A program made the translations under genes and the position numbers. The notes below the pieces were generated by a model. It made no database searches. It worked only from the letters and a program-made list of their open reading frames with translations, and had not been told where the DNA came from. Shown here piece by piece: positions 45,655 through 57,289 of a stretch of 64,000 bases of DNA. Location: contig NC_073744.1 of NCBI RefSeq assembly GCF_029784135.1, positions 32,932,439 through 32,996,438 of the forward strand. Reading direction: 5' to 3'. How positions within the stretch are numbered: the stretch's first letter is position 1; each line of letters starts with the position of its first letter. Origin of the DNA: Toxorhynchites rutilus septentrionalis. Taxonomy: Eukaryota; Arthropoda; Insecta; Diptera; Culicidae.

Positions 45655-46457
45655 TCTTCTTCTTAAATGGCGTTAACGTTCCCTGTGTCACTTTTGCCTT
45701 CTCAACGTATGCATAAACTAGCGTCAGATATTAATACTTAGTTGAGATTTCTTAAGCCAAATAATTTTTTTTATCCCATTTATTTATTTAAGGCTCATAA
45801 GCATTTTAGCTGTAACAGAGCCGAATTTTAATCGTGTACATGTCACATGGTTATCATTGTTATTTTAATCGTGTACATGTCACATGGTTATCATATCTAT
45901 AATTAGTACATTACACAATTGCCATTCGCCAGTATTTATTCTATACCATTACATATGGTACGTTTACACAGTAGCCATTTAGGCGTAAGAGTATTCTTTC
46001 TGTTATTCCATTATCCAGTTAGACTACCGGACAGCGGAGACAGTTGATTGATCATTGTTGAGTTATTTATAGAACAGCAGCCCGATGTGTCTTGCAGAGC
46101 AGAGCAGTTGTATGGATGAATCTATCTTATTTTGACCGTGGATCGATCTCCATCGCTGATGATTGTTGCGTGGACGTAGCTATTCTGTAACAACACAAAG
46201 ATGGTCAATGAGGGTCCTGAGTTTTGAACTCACGATCGATCGTTAACTAAGCGAACGCGCAACCAATGTGGCTACGGAGACCCCCTAAGCCAAATAATAG
46301 CCTTGAATGTATTCCGAGGGGCAAGCTCTGGAATACGCGTGACCACAGTGAAAGTCGAAAGAAATTTCTTTGACGAAAAATCCCCCCACCTGAATGGGAA
46401 TCGAACACGAACACCCGACACGACAATGTGAGACGCTAACCACTCGGCCACGGGTGC
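45655..46457 (-). mobile_element. SINE-B (tRNA-headed, GAA-tailed), split by SINE-A
   Basis: Minus-strand head GCACCCGTGGCCGAGTGGTT carries A box TGGCCGAGTGG and B box GTTCGATTC. The body ends beyond the insertion in AAGAAGAAGAA. Flanks ATACTGAACCCT (45643-45654) and ATACTAAACCCT (46461-46472) are a 12-bp TSD with one mismatch. The head resembles a Ser/Leu-type tRNA start but is not a functional tRNA. Interrupted at 45766-46285. Confidence 0.85.
45766..46285 (-). mobile_element. SINE-A nested inside SINE-B, 13-bp TSD
   Basis: Same head, body and tail as the 42535-43018 copy. TSD TAAGCCAAATAAT at 45753-45765 and 46286-46298 is perfect. It is longer because a 33-base segment (45825-45857) is repeated directly at 45862-45894 after a 4-base spacer. 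The nesting shows that SINE-A moved after SINE-B had settled here. Confidence 0.9.
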
Positions 46458-46499
46458 ACAATACTAAACCCTAGGTTGCTCCAATGAGTGCTGCTTTAA

Positions 46500-46860
46500 T
46501 GTGGTAATGATAAAAATTAAAATAGATCAAAATATGTTTTCTCAACATCGATGATAACTATGAATACTCAAAAGTAGAACACAGATAACGGATTCCAGAT
46601 TTAGTTTCAGGACTACGCAGGAACCTAGTTTTACTATTCCAGGTTATGTCACGTTTTTCTTTTATTTTCCTTTGTAGAACAACATAAGAAATCTGTTAAA
46701 GCTGCGTTTTGTTACTAAACATTACAGAGATTAACTAAAGAACGAAGGAATGAGGAATATCCAACCAATTTCTCGATAACCTTCCAACATCGATCGATGT
46801 TAGAAATATACGGTATTGAGAACGTCTCACACAAACTGGAGGTCGTAAGAATGTATAAAG
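46500..46860. other. AT-rich spacer
   Basis: Nothing recognisable. Confidence 0.3.
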
Positions 46861-48100
46861 TTCTTCCAAACATGGATTGCAAGCTTCGCTTTCTAGCCCA
46901 TTTTTAATGATGATTTAAAAAGAACCAGGACATATACTACAATGACGTACGCTCCGACCAAGACTTTCTCCTGCCTGCACAAATACGCCCCACAACTTTC
47001 GCAGCCCACGTTAATAGATTTATTACAGCCGCTAGCCAGCCAACGTTTACTTGGCCGTAAGTCTCGCAACAACTTGCAGCCAGAAAAGGTTGGCCTCCAT
47101 CCCAACTTCAACAAACACCCATTATCATCAACAGAAAGAGTGACACCAATGGTGGACGAAGGTAGGGGAGTCGGTTGGTTATTCTTGTCAAACTTTTCGC
47201 CAGGAAATTGGGCCTCTGGTCCCGGGTATTCTTCGGCTGGACGTAAGCACCGTCGGCCGAGGACAATTGACCAGAATGAACGACACACATTTTCTGGAGA
47301 AGATTCTTTGGTGCGAATAAAAGCGGAGCGCTTTTTAGGGCTTGCTCAAAAGAAGATAAATTAAATGGGAGAGTGGAAAAAGGGTGTGAGAGAAGAAAAG
47401 AAAGCAGAAAAAAATATATATCCAAACGAACAAAGCGCGCGATGGCCCGGTGGAAAAAGGTACCCCAGGGTAGTGTAGCGGGAATACCATAAATAACTTA
47501 AATACTTACACCAGGGGAGATGGCTCCTGCGGCTGTACTATTTGGCCGGGTAGAGCTTGCCCGAGGATGTGAGTATATGCGTTCGAGGTACACATTCCTG
47601 GAGGATGACGCCGAAAAAGCTTTCTTCTTTATAGTTTCTATTTCGACCCGAAGTCCCCGGCCTCGGACCGCACACAGCAGAGAAGAAAGCAAATCTAAAA
47701 TGGGGTGACAGAATCCGGACGGTGTGGATTTTTCGGTTTTAATTAAATTTTGGTAAATAAATATATGTTTTTTTTTGCTCTCGATGGTCTCCACTTCCTT
47801 TTTCAAATCGGTCTCCGGTCTTGTGGAAGGGACTGGGCGAAAGGTCGTAAGAAGAGGTTGTGTTTTGTACTGTCGTGAGGGTAAGCCACACTCACAATGG
47901 TAGAAGATTTGCTTTGTCAGCAGAGAACTTTGTCGCTGTCGCTGTTCGCTGTCGGGAAAATTTCAGCCTGTTGATGATGCGTTCCTTGCACAGAGCCTGT
48001 ACCCTTGTACCCCAGGAAACACAAAGTCCATTATCTTTAAATGAAAACAAAACGATGTTTTCAGCAAACACGGGTTTTTTCTAATCTGTTTGATGGGAGT
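46860..48100. other. Repeat-poor, G+C-richer block
   Basis: Overlapping frames on both strands (140 codons at 46942-47364 plus; 131 codons at 46893-47288 minus). None has a recognisable domain, and neither strand is clearly favoured. Possibly exon-adjacent or regulatory DNA; no gene can be supported. Confidence 0.4.
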
Positions 48101-48774
48101 TTTTAAGATAATAGAAAATAATCAGATATATTTTGGTACTCGTAGAGGATAACAAATTTCAGTAGAAAGACGATAGAAACGATTGAAAGTCAATCTAAAA
48201 ACCTTCATAGAAGCATTTTCGGAGTACTCGTTGCTGTGATTGTATATGATTAATTCAATGCCCTCTGTCACTATATTTTTCGTGCTTATAAATGAATAAA
48301 AACATCGTTCCAAAATCAGAAAATAAAAACAAGAAGTGGGTAATATCTGTGATATAACCGCAAGGTAGAAGTAGGACTATCGTTGACTCAGTGGTCATTT
48401 ATTTGAAATTAAATTGTATATGAATTAATTCTTAATAAATGAATATTTTGAAAGATTGCTGAAAGTTTTTCTTGTTAGTGTGTGGGTGGATGAGTATGGA
48501 ATTGTTATTAACATAAAATACATCTCTTTCGAACTTGTTGGTTGTTCCGAAACGAACCGATGGAATTTGAGTAGCCTTGTAAAAGCAACTGAAGATGTTT
48601 GATACATGATTCATTTTTGTTTTCGTGAAACGAGATTTTTCATGATCACTCCATGCGTAGAATAGAAACTGAGGGCGCCACTTCACGATGAAAACGAAAT
48701 AAAGTCTATAACCTTGCATAAAATTCATTTCGTTTTTATCGTGATTGGCAATTTTTCATGACTGTTCCATGCAG

Positions 48775-49260
48775 GACTCGGCATAGTCATAGTCAACTGA
48801 GGACAGTCAGCTGACTATCTGACTGACTATATCCGTATTCAGTTGGTAATGACTTTTGGCTTCTTCACGCAGTTTCTCCGCCAAAACGACAGTCAGTCGG
48901 GCGTTCAGTCATGTATCATTATGCATGCATCGATGTTTTAGTTCAACGTGGTTTGGCATACGCTACAGGTTAGCTAGATTTTTTTGTATCGTACACGAAA
49001 GTTACTCACACTTATAAAATAGCGTGCAGTGTGAGTGCGCTATTTTGCTCGCTATTTACTAATACTAATGCGAGGACCTTTATAGCATACTTGATAAATG
49101 TCTAAGTTCGTTGGTTTGAGTTTACGATGGGTAGACAATAAACCGTCCATTGATGGGGTAACTTCTTTTTTGCATCATAAATTAAGTTTTCGTTCCTCTT
49201 TATATGAATGTAAAAATAAGATTGCGTACGCGGGTACAAAATTAGTGTCAGGGGAAAATG
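48775..49260 (+). repeat. Dispersed repeat D600, copy 1
   Basis: Starts CTCGGCATAGTCATAGTCAA, continues through ATAGCGTGCAGTGTGAG and GATGGGTAGACAATAAACCG, and ends near GCGTACGCGGGTAC. About 90% similar by eye to 56108-56692 in the same order and orientation. The start contains repeated and self-complementary TAGTCA/TGACTA words. No coding; class unknown. Confidence 0.75.
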
Positions 49261-49390
49261 GAAGTGTGGATTAAAATCAGTTGAATAACGAGGCAGATTT
49301 GTATTCATTAGTCGCGTCAGTTAAAATAACCATTGACTGGACTAGCTCAGCAGCCATCCTTGCTAGTCAAATCATGTTCTAGTCAAGTCA

Positions 49391-51235
49391 TTTTTGACGT
49401 AGAACTACGTCTTTCATTAAGGGTGCCAAATCAGAAAACAGGTCACGTTTTTATGAAATAAAGTTAACGTTAATAACTATTTTTGCCGCGAAAGGATTTT
49501 GGCGATTTGCATACTAAACGATTCGGAAATTCCGTAAGATTTGTTTAATATGCTATACATTAGAATTCCCTGGTTTGTAAATGGTTAAAAATCATGAAAA
49601 CTTTTAGCGTTTTCATTTTCCCATACATTTGCTTGTACATTTGTGTGCTTTCCCGAACAGAGCAGTCAGTAACGAGCAACTTATCGACGAACAACGGAGG
49701 GGAAGTCGTAGGATTTCAAGTCCCCGTGAACAAAGAAAAAGTAGAAGAATGAAGGGGAATTTTTGCTCAGAGTATAAACAGTGGATCTCGCTGAGGAAAA
49801 CTTTCATTCGGCATCGGACTGTTGAGCAATCCAGTTCACTTTGCTTTCGCTGCGCTTCGATCTAAGATTGGACCCCACCAGTGGTAATCTAACTTGGATA
49901 TCGTCGTGTGGATTTTTCAGTTCGTTTTTGGCGTGATTCGTATCGTGTGTTTTTCTTTCCGCGTCATAAATTGGACACTTCGCGTAGTCTGTGATGAGCA
50001 AGAAGAAGAGGAAGGCAGGCTCGAGCCCTGCAAAAAAAACGAACGCATTGCCAGGGGCAATAAAATTTCGAGGTAAGCGTCATCTAATGATGCACGTGAT
50101 GTTGGTGCAGTGAAAAGCGCTCGCACTGAACGAGCCTTCGCGAGTGTGACACCGCATCGAACAACAGCGAAGTAGGCGATTTCGGCGCGTCGGTCGAAAA
50201 TGTAAACGCCGTTACCCAGGCAGCAACCAAATCAAGCTCTCCCCGCTGGTGGTGAAGGCGGTCGCTCTTGACAAACTCATCAGGGAATTCGCATCGAAGG
50301 GTGTTACAGCAGGGTACAAGCTGTGTGGCATAATTCAGTCTTTTTCATTGTTAACATTGTTTGTTTTCCGTCATCATAAGGGCTTCGTTGGTGCCCTTGA
50401 TGATGCATCAATGCATTAAACTGACGTTATGGCGAAGCAGACGTTAAGATTGTGCGCCAAAATAACATTATAAAATAACAGCGTAGTTCTACGTCAACAA
50501 TGCGGTCGTATATTGGACACAACCTCCTGTAATTTTTGTTGACGGCGACTGCCGAAGCAGCTCTAGTCGAAGCGAAGCTACTGAGAGTAGATTCGTGCTT
50601 CATTTTCACCTTCGAAGATTTCGAGCCCTGGTTCCATGCGAAAGCAGAACAGAAACTGATGCTATTGGATTGCATCACGGGAACACCAAGTCGAATGCGT
50701 AAATGGGTGCGAACATTCCTTCGCTCGGACGCATTCACGCGCAAACAATTTTTCATGATTGTTCCATGCGAAAGCAGAACAGAAACTGATGCGAGTAAAA
50801 GTACTCACGTCTTGCATGTGTCTGCTATGGTTTCCCAAACACTAATGCAAGCAAGCAAAAGAAATACGCTATGACGGTTTCTTGCTTGCTTGTATTCGCT
50901 ATGGCGGTTTCTCCAGGTGCCTAGATTTTGCGCCCGTGTTCGGGAACACATTGCGATCACAAAGCATCATCAATGAGTTAGATTGTTATGATTTCAATAG
51001 CTTACTTTCAAAGTAATTTTTAAGTTATTGAAACGATTTTTTGGACCAATATGTGACAATCATATAACTCGTTGACATTTTATTTTTCGAATGAAGTGAT
51101 TACTACACCACTCCATTCAGCCGGTGAAGATATATTAACGTTCAAAACCTTGCACTCTAGCGTCACTCTCTCGCTTTCGAAACTTTGAACTTACACCCCG
51201 GTACAGAAATGGAAGACGTAGTCCTACGTCAAAAA
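49391..51235 (+). mobile_element. TIR-bounded element (1.85 kb) carrying a gag-like relic
   Basis: Left end TTTTTGACGTAGAACTACGT-CTTTCAT (49391-49417) and right end 51209-51235 are inverted copies with two mismatches in 27. Each contains the near-palindrome GACGTAGNNCTACGTC. A third copy of the core lies at 50481-50495. Inside is an ATG at 49991 (MSKKKRKAGSSPAKKTNALP), then frame breaks, and a reading SPLVVKAVALDKLIREFASK near 50240-50300 that is reminiscent of retrotransposon ORF1. No transposase seen. It may be a composite of a LINE fragment and a MITE rather than one element. Confidence 0.5.
50631..50792 (+). repeat. 32-bp perfect direct repeat pair
   Basis: The 32-base segment starting GTTCCATGCGAAAGCAGAAC at 50631-50662 recurs exactly at 50761-50792. 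The 98 bases between are not repeated. Both lie inside the TIR-bounded element. Confidence 0.85.
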
Positions 51236-51269
51236 AGGTGAGTTAAAATATAAATGAGCAAATGGGTTG

Positions 51270-51640
51270 TATTAGTTTTTTATTATTTACGTGGCTAGAG
51301 GGCGCCATATTTTTTATATTTTTTGTTGAAAGCTGAGGTTTTTTATCACATAACTTATCCAAAAATCAGATGATTGATTGTGTTAGTTTTCATTATTTTC
51401 ATGGGTGTGGACCAGATGCCGCATTTTTAAGGTTATTTTGTTAAAGCTGAGGGGTCTTTATATAACGTACTTGAAAATCAGAGATGTTGTTTTTATCGTT
51501 TCCTAAAAATGAAATGGGCACCCTAATGAAAAAAACAAAAAAAAACCTAATATTTTGCGATAAGGAACAAAACTACCATTTTTCGCGAAAATATGATAAC
51601 CGCTCTATCAGTTTCACATGCAATGGCTGTATTTCTGCAG
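51270..51640 (+). repeat. Fragment of the 6.9/8.1-kb dispersed repeat family
   Basis: Contains 'gaaagctgaggttttttatc', 'ttttgcgataaggaacaaaa' and terminal TATCAGTTTCACATGCAATG-GCTG, matching modules of 6930-7395 and 8095-8565. Older and rearranged: the first module is duplicated. Confidence 0.55.
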
Positions 51641-51689
51641 GGTAGTTTTGGTTCACGAAAACCAATAAATCTTTGATAAGTATCATAGT

Positions 51690-52168
51690 CCACGATTACT
51701 TTTACAAAAAGAAAAGATCCTTCTCGTTACAACTATTCTCTTGACGATGCTCCGCTAACTAAACTCGACTGTGTGAATGATCTAGGAGTGTATATATACT
51801 GCAAACTCAACTTCAAAATACATGTCTGCTACGTAGTTGGAAAAGCTTCGCGTAATCTTGGATTCATCATGCGCACCGCAACGGATTTAACCGATGTATA
51901 CTGCCTTAGATCTATGTTTAATGCTTTAGTTCGTTCAAGTCTGGAATACTGTGCAGTAGTTTGGAATCCGTACTATCTGAATCTTAAGTTTCATTCTTCT
52001 TCCCGGTCGATCGACCACGCTGTCGAGCATCTAATGTTTCCGAATGACAAGGTGGATCACACCACGACTTACCCCATGCTTCTGTTGAGATTTGCTTTCC
52101 GCCTATTTTCCGGAGGCTTCCTCAGCGTCGAAAAACACGTCACAATGCACGAAAAGTTGACTAAATAG
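51690..52168 (+). pseudogene. Jockey-type non-LTR RT fragment (C-terminal)
   Basis: Reads PLTKLDCVNDLGVYIYCKLN, then FKIHVCYVVGKASRNLGFIM, RTATDLTDVYCLRSMFNALV and RSSLEYCAVVWNPYYLN. This is the conserved 'DLGV...L.F..H' to 'LVRS.LEY...VW.P' block after the RT active site in Jockey-like LINEs. The fingers/palm, endonuclease and ORF1 are absent. The tail after about residue 75 diverges. Distinct from the I-like element. Confidence 0.85.
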
Positions 52169-52169
52169 C

Positions 52170-52690
52170 TACGAAAATTCTGTCTTTGTCAGATCCAGCT
52201 GTCAAAACGGAGGGGTGCATCGATGAAGGAAAAGCGGTAAAACAAATTTACGCGAGTGGATTAAGTACCCATTTTGGAACTAAAGTCGTTTTTTGCTTTT
52301 CCAAAAAATACATCAACGATATTGAAAAAACAGAATGGCCTACTAATCACCTACTTTTACATAGTATTGACTGGAATACCGAAAAGTTTGGAAGAACATT
52401 TAATATTGGAACACTTTGATTTCAAATGGGTATGGATTTGTTTTTCGCGCCCATCAGTGTATGGTGGCGCATGTTTTTTAGACACTCTCCCTTGTCTTAT
52501 AAGGTTTCTAGTATCGAATTTGTGACAAAATCTTAGCGAAAATAAATTTAAACATGCTTGGTACCGTCTCGTTTCGTTTCGTCATGGGAGTTTTGACCTC
52601 TAATGTACCAAGAACTCATGTACGCTTCGTAGTCCGTGAGTAAACAATCTTGATACTTCGTTAGAACCTTACTGTACAACTTCTGAGCGC
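52170..52690. other. Non-coding, unassigned
   Basis: Frames of 77 and 83 codons overlap here without a recognisable domain. May be the eroded continuation of the Jockey-type fragment. Confidence 0.3.
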
Positions 52691-54770
52691 GTGTTTAGTC
52701 GTTCGTTTTTCTGCGTCCGATTTGGTTCAATTTTGAGATAAGCTTCGTACAGACGGATTCTTCGGATATTGTATCGTATGCCTCTGAACAACAGTTATAT
52801 TACAATATTACCCCGTATTGTCAAGCCACCAAACAGTTGAGTCCAAAAAAAAAAAACGACGCAAAAAAGCACACAGCCGTTCCAGTTAAAGCCGGCAAAT
52901 CGAATCAACCACGTCTAAGCCTCAGACACGAAACACAACGGAAAGACAAACAAACATTGAAATTAAAACCCAAGCGATACAATATTTCTGTGTTAAACAT
53001 TTTGAAACTCTTAATCCAAATTTATGGCCTCCCGAAATCTGGGCCGAAGCACTGCATTATTTTTCTGTGTCCATTGAAACGCGCGGAAAGGGCCGGAATC
53101 GAGGCGGGTCGGGCCAAAAATATGAAACGATTCTGGGGGATTCAATTTTTCCACGAGCTTCGAATCGGAAAGAGCGCTGTCGAGGGTTGGCTGGCAGAGC
53201 TTTTTGGTCGTTTTAATTTTAGGCCTGCCCTGGGTCAATTCGACTCTGGCGATCTAATGAGTGGAGGAGCTTCACCCCCTCCATCACAACGGCTCGATGA
53301 TGCTGGCGTGGCGAACCGGGGACGATAAAACGAGACAGAGCGATGTGTGCGCTGAGCGTTTCTTCCACAAAAGCAACAGATTTATGAAAATAATTAAACA
53401 AATAAATTGTATTTATAAATTTAATTCCTGCTCCAGCGGCGTGCGCTCTGCCGACAACGCAATACGAGTGAGCCTCGTTTGGTTCGCTCCGCCAGACGGG
53501 CGGGGTGGGGGTGTTTTTCGTTCCACTTTTTGGGTCGCATTTGTGCGCAGGTTCCCGCCTCCTTCTAGTCCCGAAGGTTGTTGGCAAAAGCCAAATCTCG
53601 GGCGTGAAGTCACTCATCATCTCTGATCCAATATTTTCGGCTGTGGGAAGCGGGAGCAATGGGAAGAAGCGTCTCATCCCCGGGATGAACACATGGAGCC
53701 CCTCCCGGACGGAAGGCTGCTGCCGGAGCCAAATAAAGTCGGAAGAATAAAACACTTTGTTATCGTTGTCTAGATAGGAATTTTTCTTTTTTATTTGCTT
53801 GCTCTTTCGCAACCAACCAGTGATACCAACCTCTCGAGAGAGCCGTAGGGGAAGCGACGTTTATGAAGTGTTCTGTGAATATGTGGACTGCGACGGTGTC
53901 CGGAATGGGTACGGCTGAAAAGCTTTTGTGGTTAATGGAGTTCCGTTGAATTTAAATGGTTTCGGATAAAGTAAAAGAGTAAAGCTTTTTTTTTTTTCAA
54001 ATTTTCCAGCAAAGTGAGTGCTTTTGGTGAAGGTTATTTCGAGAGTTGTGGTTTTGCGGATTAAAATATTCCATACTATATTGACAGATTCCGGAATGCT
54101 CACGTTGATATGAACCTTTCGTCTACAATGACACCATCGGCAAATCGTGACATTTCAATGCATTACGATCTACGATCAATCTAGTACCAGCTTTCTTTTT
54201 TTTTTCAATGTCTTCCCATTTGAACACCTTTACCATTCCCCGACGCCCACACAGTGCATTCAATCAACGGTTATTTTTTCCCACACATCCCGGCGAAAAA
54301 AAACCATTAAGTGTACAACAAAAAAAGTGCAACTGTAGACGAAAGTCAGCGTGCAAAAAACCCAGAAGCACTAGTGCGCTTTTTTCGTTGTTTGTATCAC
54401 GTGTTTTGTGTGCATCATCTGCATATACGAGGGCGAGGACGACGACTACAGGAGTCGAAGGTACGAAGCCACTGTGGAGCGCGTTTAGCTCCACAATCAG
54501 ACACATGCCGACCGAAAGACTGCTGCTGCTCCGGCGAATGATACTCCAAAGAGCCTGAAGGGAAAGGATGCGCTCATACGTGAGCGTGGGAACGTTTTGA
54601 GTGGATGGTTTTGTGTTGCTGTTGTCGCAAAAATGCTGAGCTGAAATCAGGTGGGCGGATTTCCGGGAAGCATTTGTGTTGATTTTTCACTTTTCATTTG
54701 GCCACTTTGCTTTGGATCGGACATAAGGTTTGTATGGTAAAAAGTACACATTTTTCATTGATTTAGGGGT
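52690..54770. other. Repeat-poor, G+C-richer block with unrecognised frames
   Basis: Open frames occur on both strands: 163 codons plus at 52837-53328 (Lys-rich start) and 197 codons minus at 53219-53812. They have no recognisable domains, overlap each other, and lack compositional cues. The region 54230-54560 has A-rich then CAGTCG/CGAAAG-rich sequence that would fit a 5' UTR. That is speculation. Confidence 0.4.
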
Positions 54771-55370
54771 TTCCTGACGTGGCGCCTAGTGGTGTGTCAC
54801 GCTCAATCGGATATTGGTATAAACAAGTGTGAAAAATTTCTTCGTATCTATCGTACATTTTTGCAGATATGTGCTCGGGTCGAACAAAAAAAATCCTTGT
54901 TAATCGACCTTTTACTTTTCAGCCGATAATTAGTTAATGTTCAACTGTAATTTGTTATAATATCGGCTATGACGTTAGTTACTATTGAAACTTTTTTTCT
55001 TACAATTAGTGTTCCTTTTAATCCTTTTTCCCTCTTCCTGCTTTCTTCCCTCTCTCTAGATGCGAACCGACAATTTGTATTATACGTTTTCTACATAATA
55101 ATTTCGGTTTGTTGTACCTGTATCACGAACATTTATGCTTACAAGGTTTGTATGAGTTATTCTCTCAGTTCTATTATTTCAGTTTAATTCAGCTCCATAT
55201 AAACACTTTCTTTTCAGAGACTTTTTAATCTCAATAACTATCCCCTTGTGTAGTATTTCTTTTTTTCTGCCTCTGGTAATTCTATCTCTTATTCTCACCC
55301 ACTTTCCTATCCTTGTCAACCTTGTTTGTCTAATTATTCACCCTTGTTGCATTTCGTATACCATGCGGTA
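54770..55370. other. T-rich non-coding stretch
   Basis: Pyrimidine-rich on the plus strand, especially 54990-55340. No gene or bounded repeat. Confidence 0.35.
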
Positions 55371-55378
55371 GTAGATCT

Positions 55379-55982
55379 GCAGTGCTCCCAATACAAGACA
55401 GACTCGATTATATGTGATTCGATTATATACAATTTTGGACTCGATTATACACAGTTTGAAAAAAAAAATTATTCTGCAAATATGACTTATTTCAAGAAAA
55501 AATGTTACCTTTTAACGTTAAGGTGAAATTTAAGTGGCATTTAAATGTACAGTAGGGTAAAATTTTGAGATTTTTGAAGGTTTTGCTTGAATTTTTACTA
55601 AATTTTCTGATCTTTCGAATGAAAGCAACGGAATCGTCTTCTGTAGCGTACTTTTTAATGTAGAGCCAGTTTGAGGCAACAGAGACCGAAACAAAAACTC
55701 TGTCATTGTTGAAATTCGAATATATGCGTAGAGGGTTTTTTTTATCAAAGATTATCGTCTATCACCTCCTGAATGAATTCGGATTTTTTATAAGAGAAAG
55801 CTATTTTTTGACTTTAAGGAGATGAATCAAAAATTAAATTCTTTTTTTATATTCAAAAAATCAAAAATATATGCATAAAAAAAGATTGAAAAATATTTAT
55901 TTTTGACTCAATTATATACAGGATTCGATTATATATAGCGAAAATAAATCCAAAACTGTATATAATCGAGTGCGCGCTGTGA
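55379..55982. mobile_element. Possible pogo-like MITE with CGATTATAT ends
   Basis: Left CAGTGCTCCCAATACAAG...ACTCGATTATAT and second word GATTCGATTATATAC. Complement of the right CACAGCGCGCACTCGATTAT with CGCTATATATAATCGAATCC. The paired ACTCGATTATAT and GATTCGATTATA words are inverted between the ends. Terminal CAG and repeated CGATTATA are pogo/Tigger-like. TSD not clear. Confidence 0.5.
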
Positions 55983-56107
55983 TAGGAAAAACTTCAAACA
56001 AACAGATGAGGAACTGTTCACATAGCACGTGGACAGAAAAAGTTCCATTTTGAATTCCCCTCCCCTTCCGTGGACAAGCGTGGACGTTGACTATAATATC
56101 TTAATCA

Positions 56108-56692
56108 GAGCTCGGCATAGTCATAGTCAACTGAGGATAGTCAGCCGACTATCTGACTGACTATATCCGTATTCAGTTGGAAATGACTTTTGGCTTCTTT
56201 ACGCAGTTTCTCCACCATAACGACTAAACGGTCAGTCGGGCGTTTAGTCGCTTCACCCCCCTCTACGACTCGACTAAATCAAATAGTTTTCATTGCATTT
56301 TGAAGTGACTTCCCCCAAAACGAATTCGTTCCCCCCTCTCTCCCATGTGTCTCGTATGCATGCAACGATGTTTGAGTTCAACGTGGTTTGAAATACGCTA
56401 CAGGTGAGCTAGATTTTTTTGTATCGTTCACGAAAATTACTCACACGTATAAAATAGCGTGCAGTGTGTGTGTGCGCCATTTTGCACGCTATTTACTAAT
56501 ACCAACGCGAGGACCTTTATAGCATACCTAATAACTGTCTAAGCTCGTTGGCTTGAGTTCACGATGGGTAGACAATAAACCGTCCGTTGATGGGGTAACT
56601 AAACTACTTTTTTGCATTAGAAATTATGTTTTCGTTCCTTTTTATATGGACGTAAAAATAAGATCGCGTACGCGGGTCACAATTTCGATCCT
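56108..56692 (+). repeat. Dispersed repeat D600, copy 2
   Basis: Starts CTCGGCATAGTCATAGTCAA and ends near GTACGCGGGTCAC. Compared with 48775-49260 it carries about 90 extra bases near 56240-56350 (a C-rich stretch) and small indels. Same orientation. Confidence 0.75.
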
Positions 56693-56739
56693 AGGGGGGT
56701 AGAAATGGTTCTCCAACCAAAAACTTATGATCTTTGTTT

Positions 56740-57279
56740 ATTCAAACACAAAAAATAAAATAGTTTCAAAAATATCATACTATGTAGAGTCTAGCAAGCT
56801 CTTTTAAATATCGCATATTTTTTATGTTTGCCCAGAAAAAACGAGGGCGTTTTTTTTTGGGAAGAAATATCAATAACCTTGAGTATAGTTCAGATATTGA
56901 CGTAAACTGCATCGTAAAATCTTTGCCTTAGTAAACTCTAAAAGTCTTCTAAAGACAGTTCGATGGTGACCCTAACGTAACTTAGAAAAAAGCGCTATTT
57001 TGGTTATTTTATTAGACAGAGGAAATGTGTTTCTAGAAAGTTGATTGAAATAAATGGGACTACAATATTATCGAACTATGTTTACTTCTATCTATGAAGA
57101 AAAGAAAATTCGATTTTGTATTTCATCGAAAATTTTGGTTACCTTATTTTTGACAACATGAAAATGAGCGCTTTATCATATGTAACAACTTTGTTGAAGA
57201 CAGATTTTGTCTAGAGAATAATTGTCGATCTCTATATGTTAATTCCCACTTAAATGCACTTCCTGACCATTGTGCAGTG
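56740..57279 (+). mobile_element. Right-half copy of the foldback element family
   Basis: Matches about 28060-28694 in order: TTCAAACACAAAAAATAA, TTTTTATGTTTGCCC, GACCCTAACGTAACTTA, CATATGTAACAACTTTGTTG, TCTAGAGAATAA, and the terminal CCATTGTGCAGTG at 57267-57279. The opposite inverted arm is absent. Supports CACTGCACAATGG as the family terminus. Confidence 0.75.
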
Positions 57280-57289
57280 GCTAATGGCG

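Noticed and set aside
46385..46457. tRNA-Ser/Leu-like sequence on the minus strand
   Set aside because: Has A and B boxes but lies at the head of SINE-B with its TSD; no proper acceptor stem, so not a tRNA gene.
46893..47364. 140- and 131-codon ORFs on opposite strands
   Set aside because: Antisense overlap with no recognisable motif in either.
53219..53812. 197-codon minus ORF overlapping a 163-codon plus ORF
   Set aside because: No recognised domain, mutually overlapping, no supporting splice or start context.
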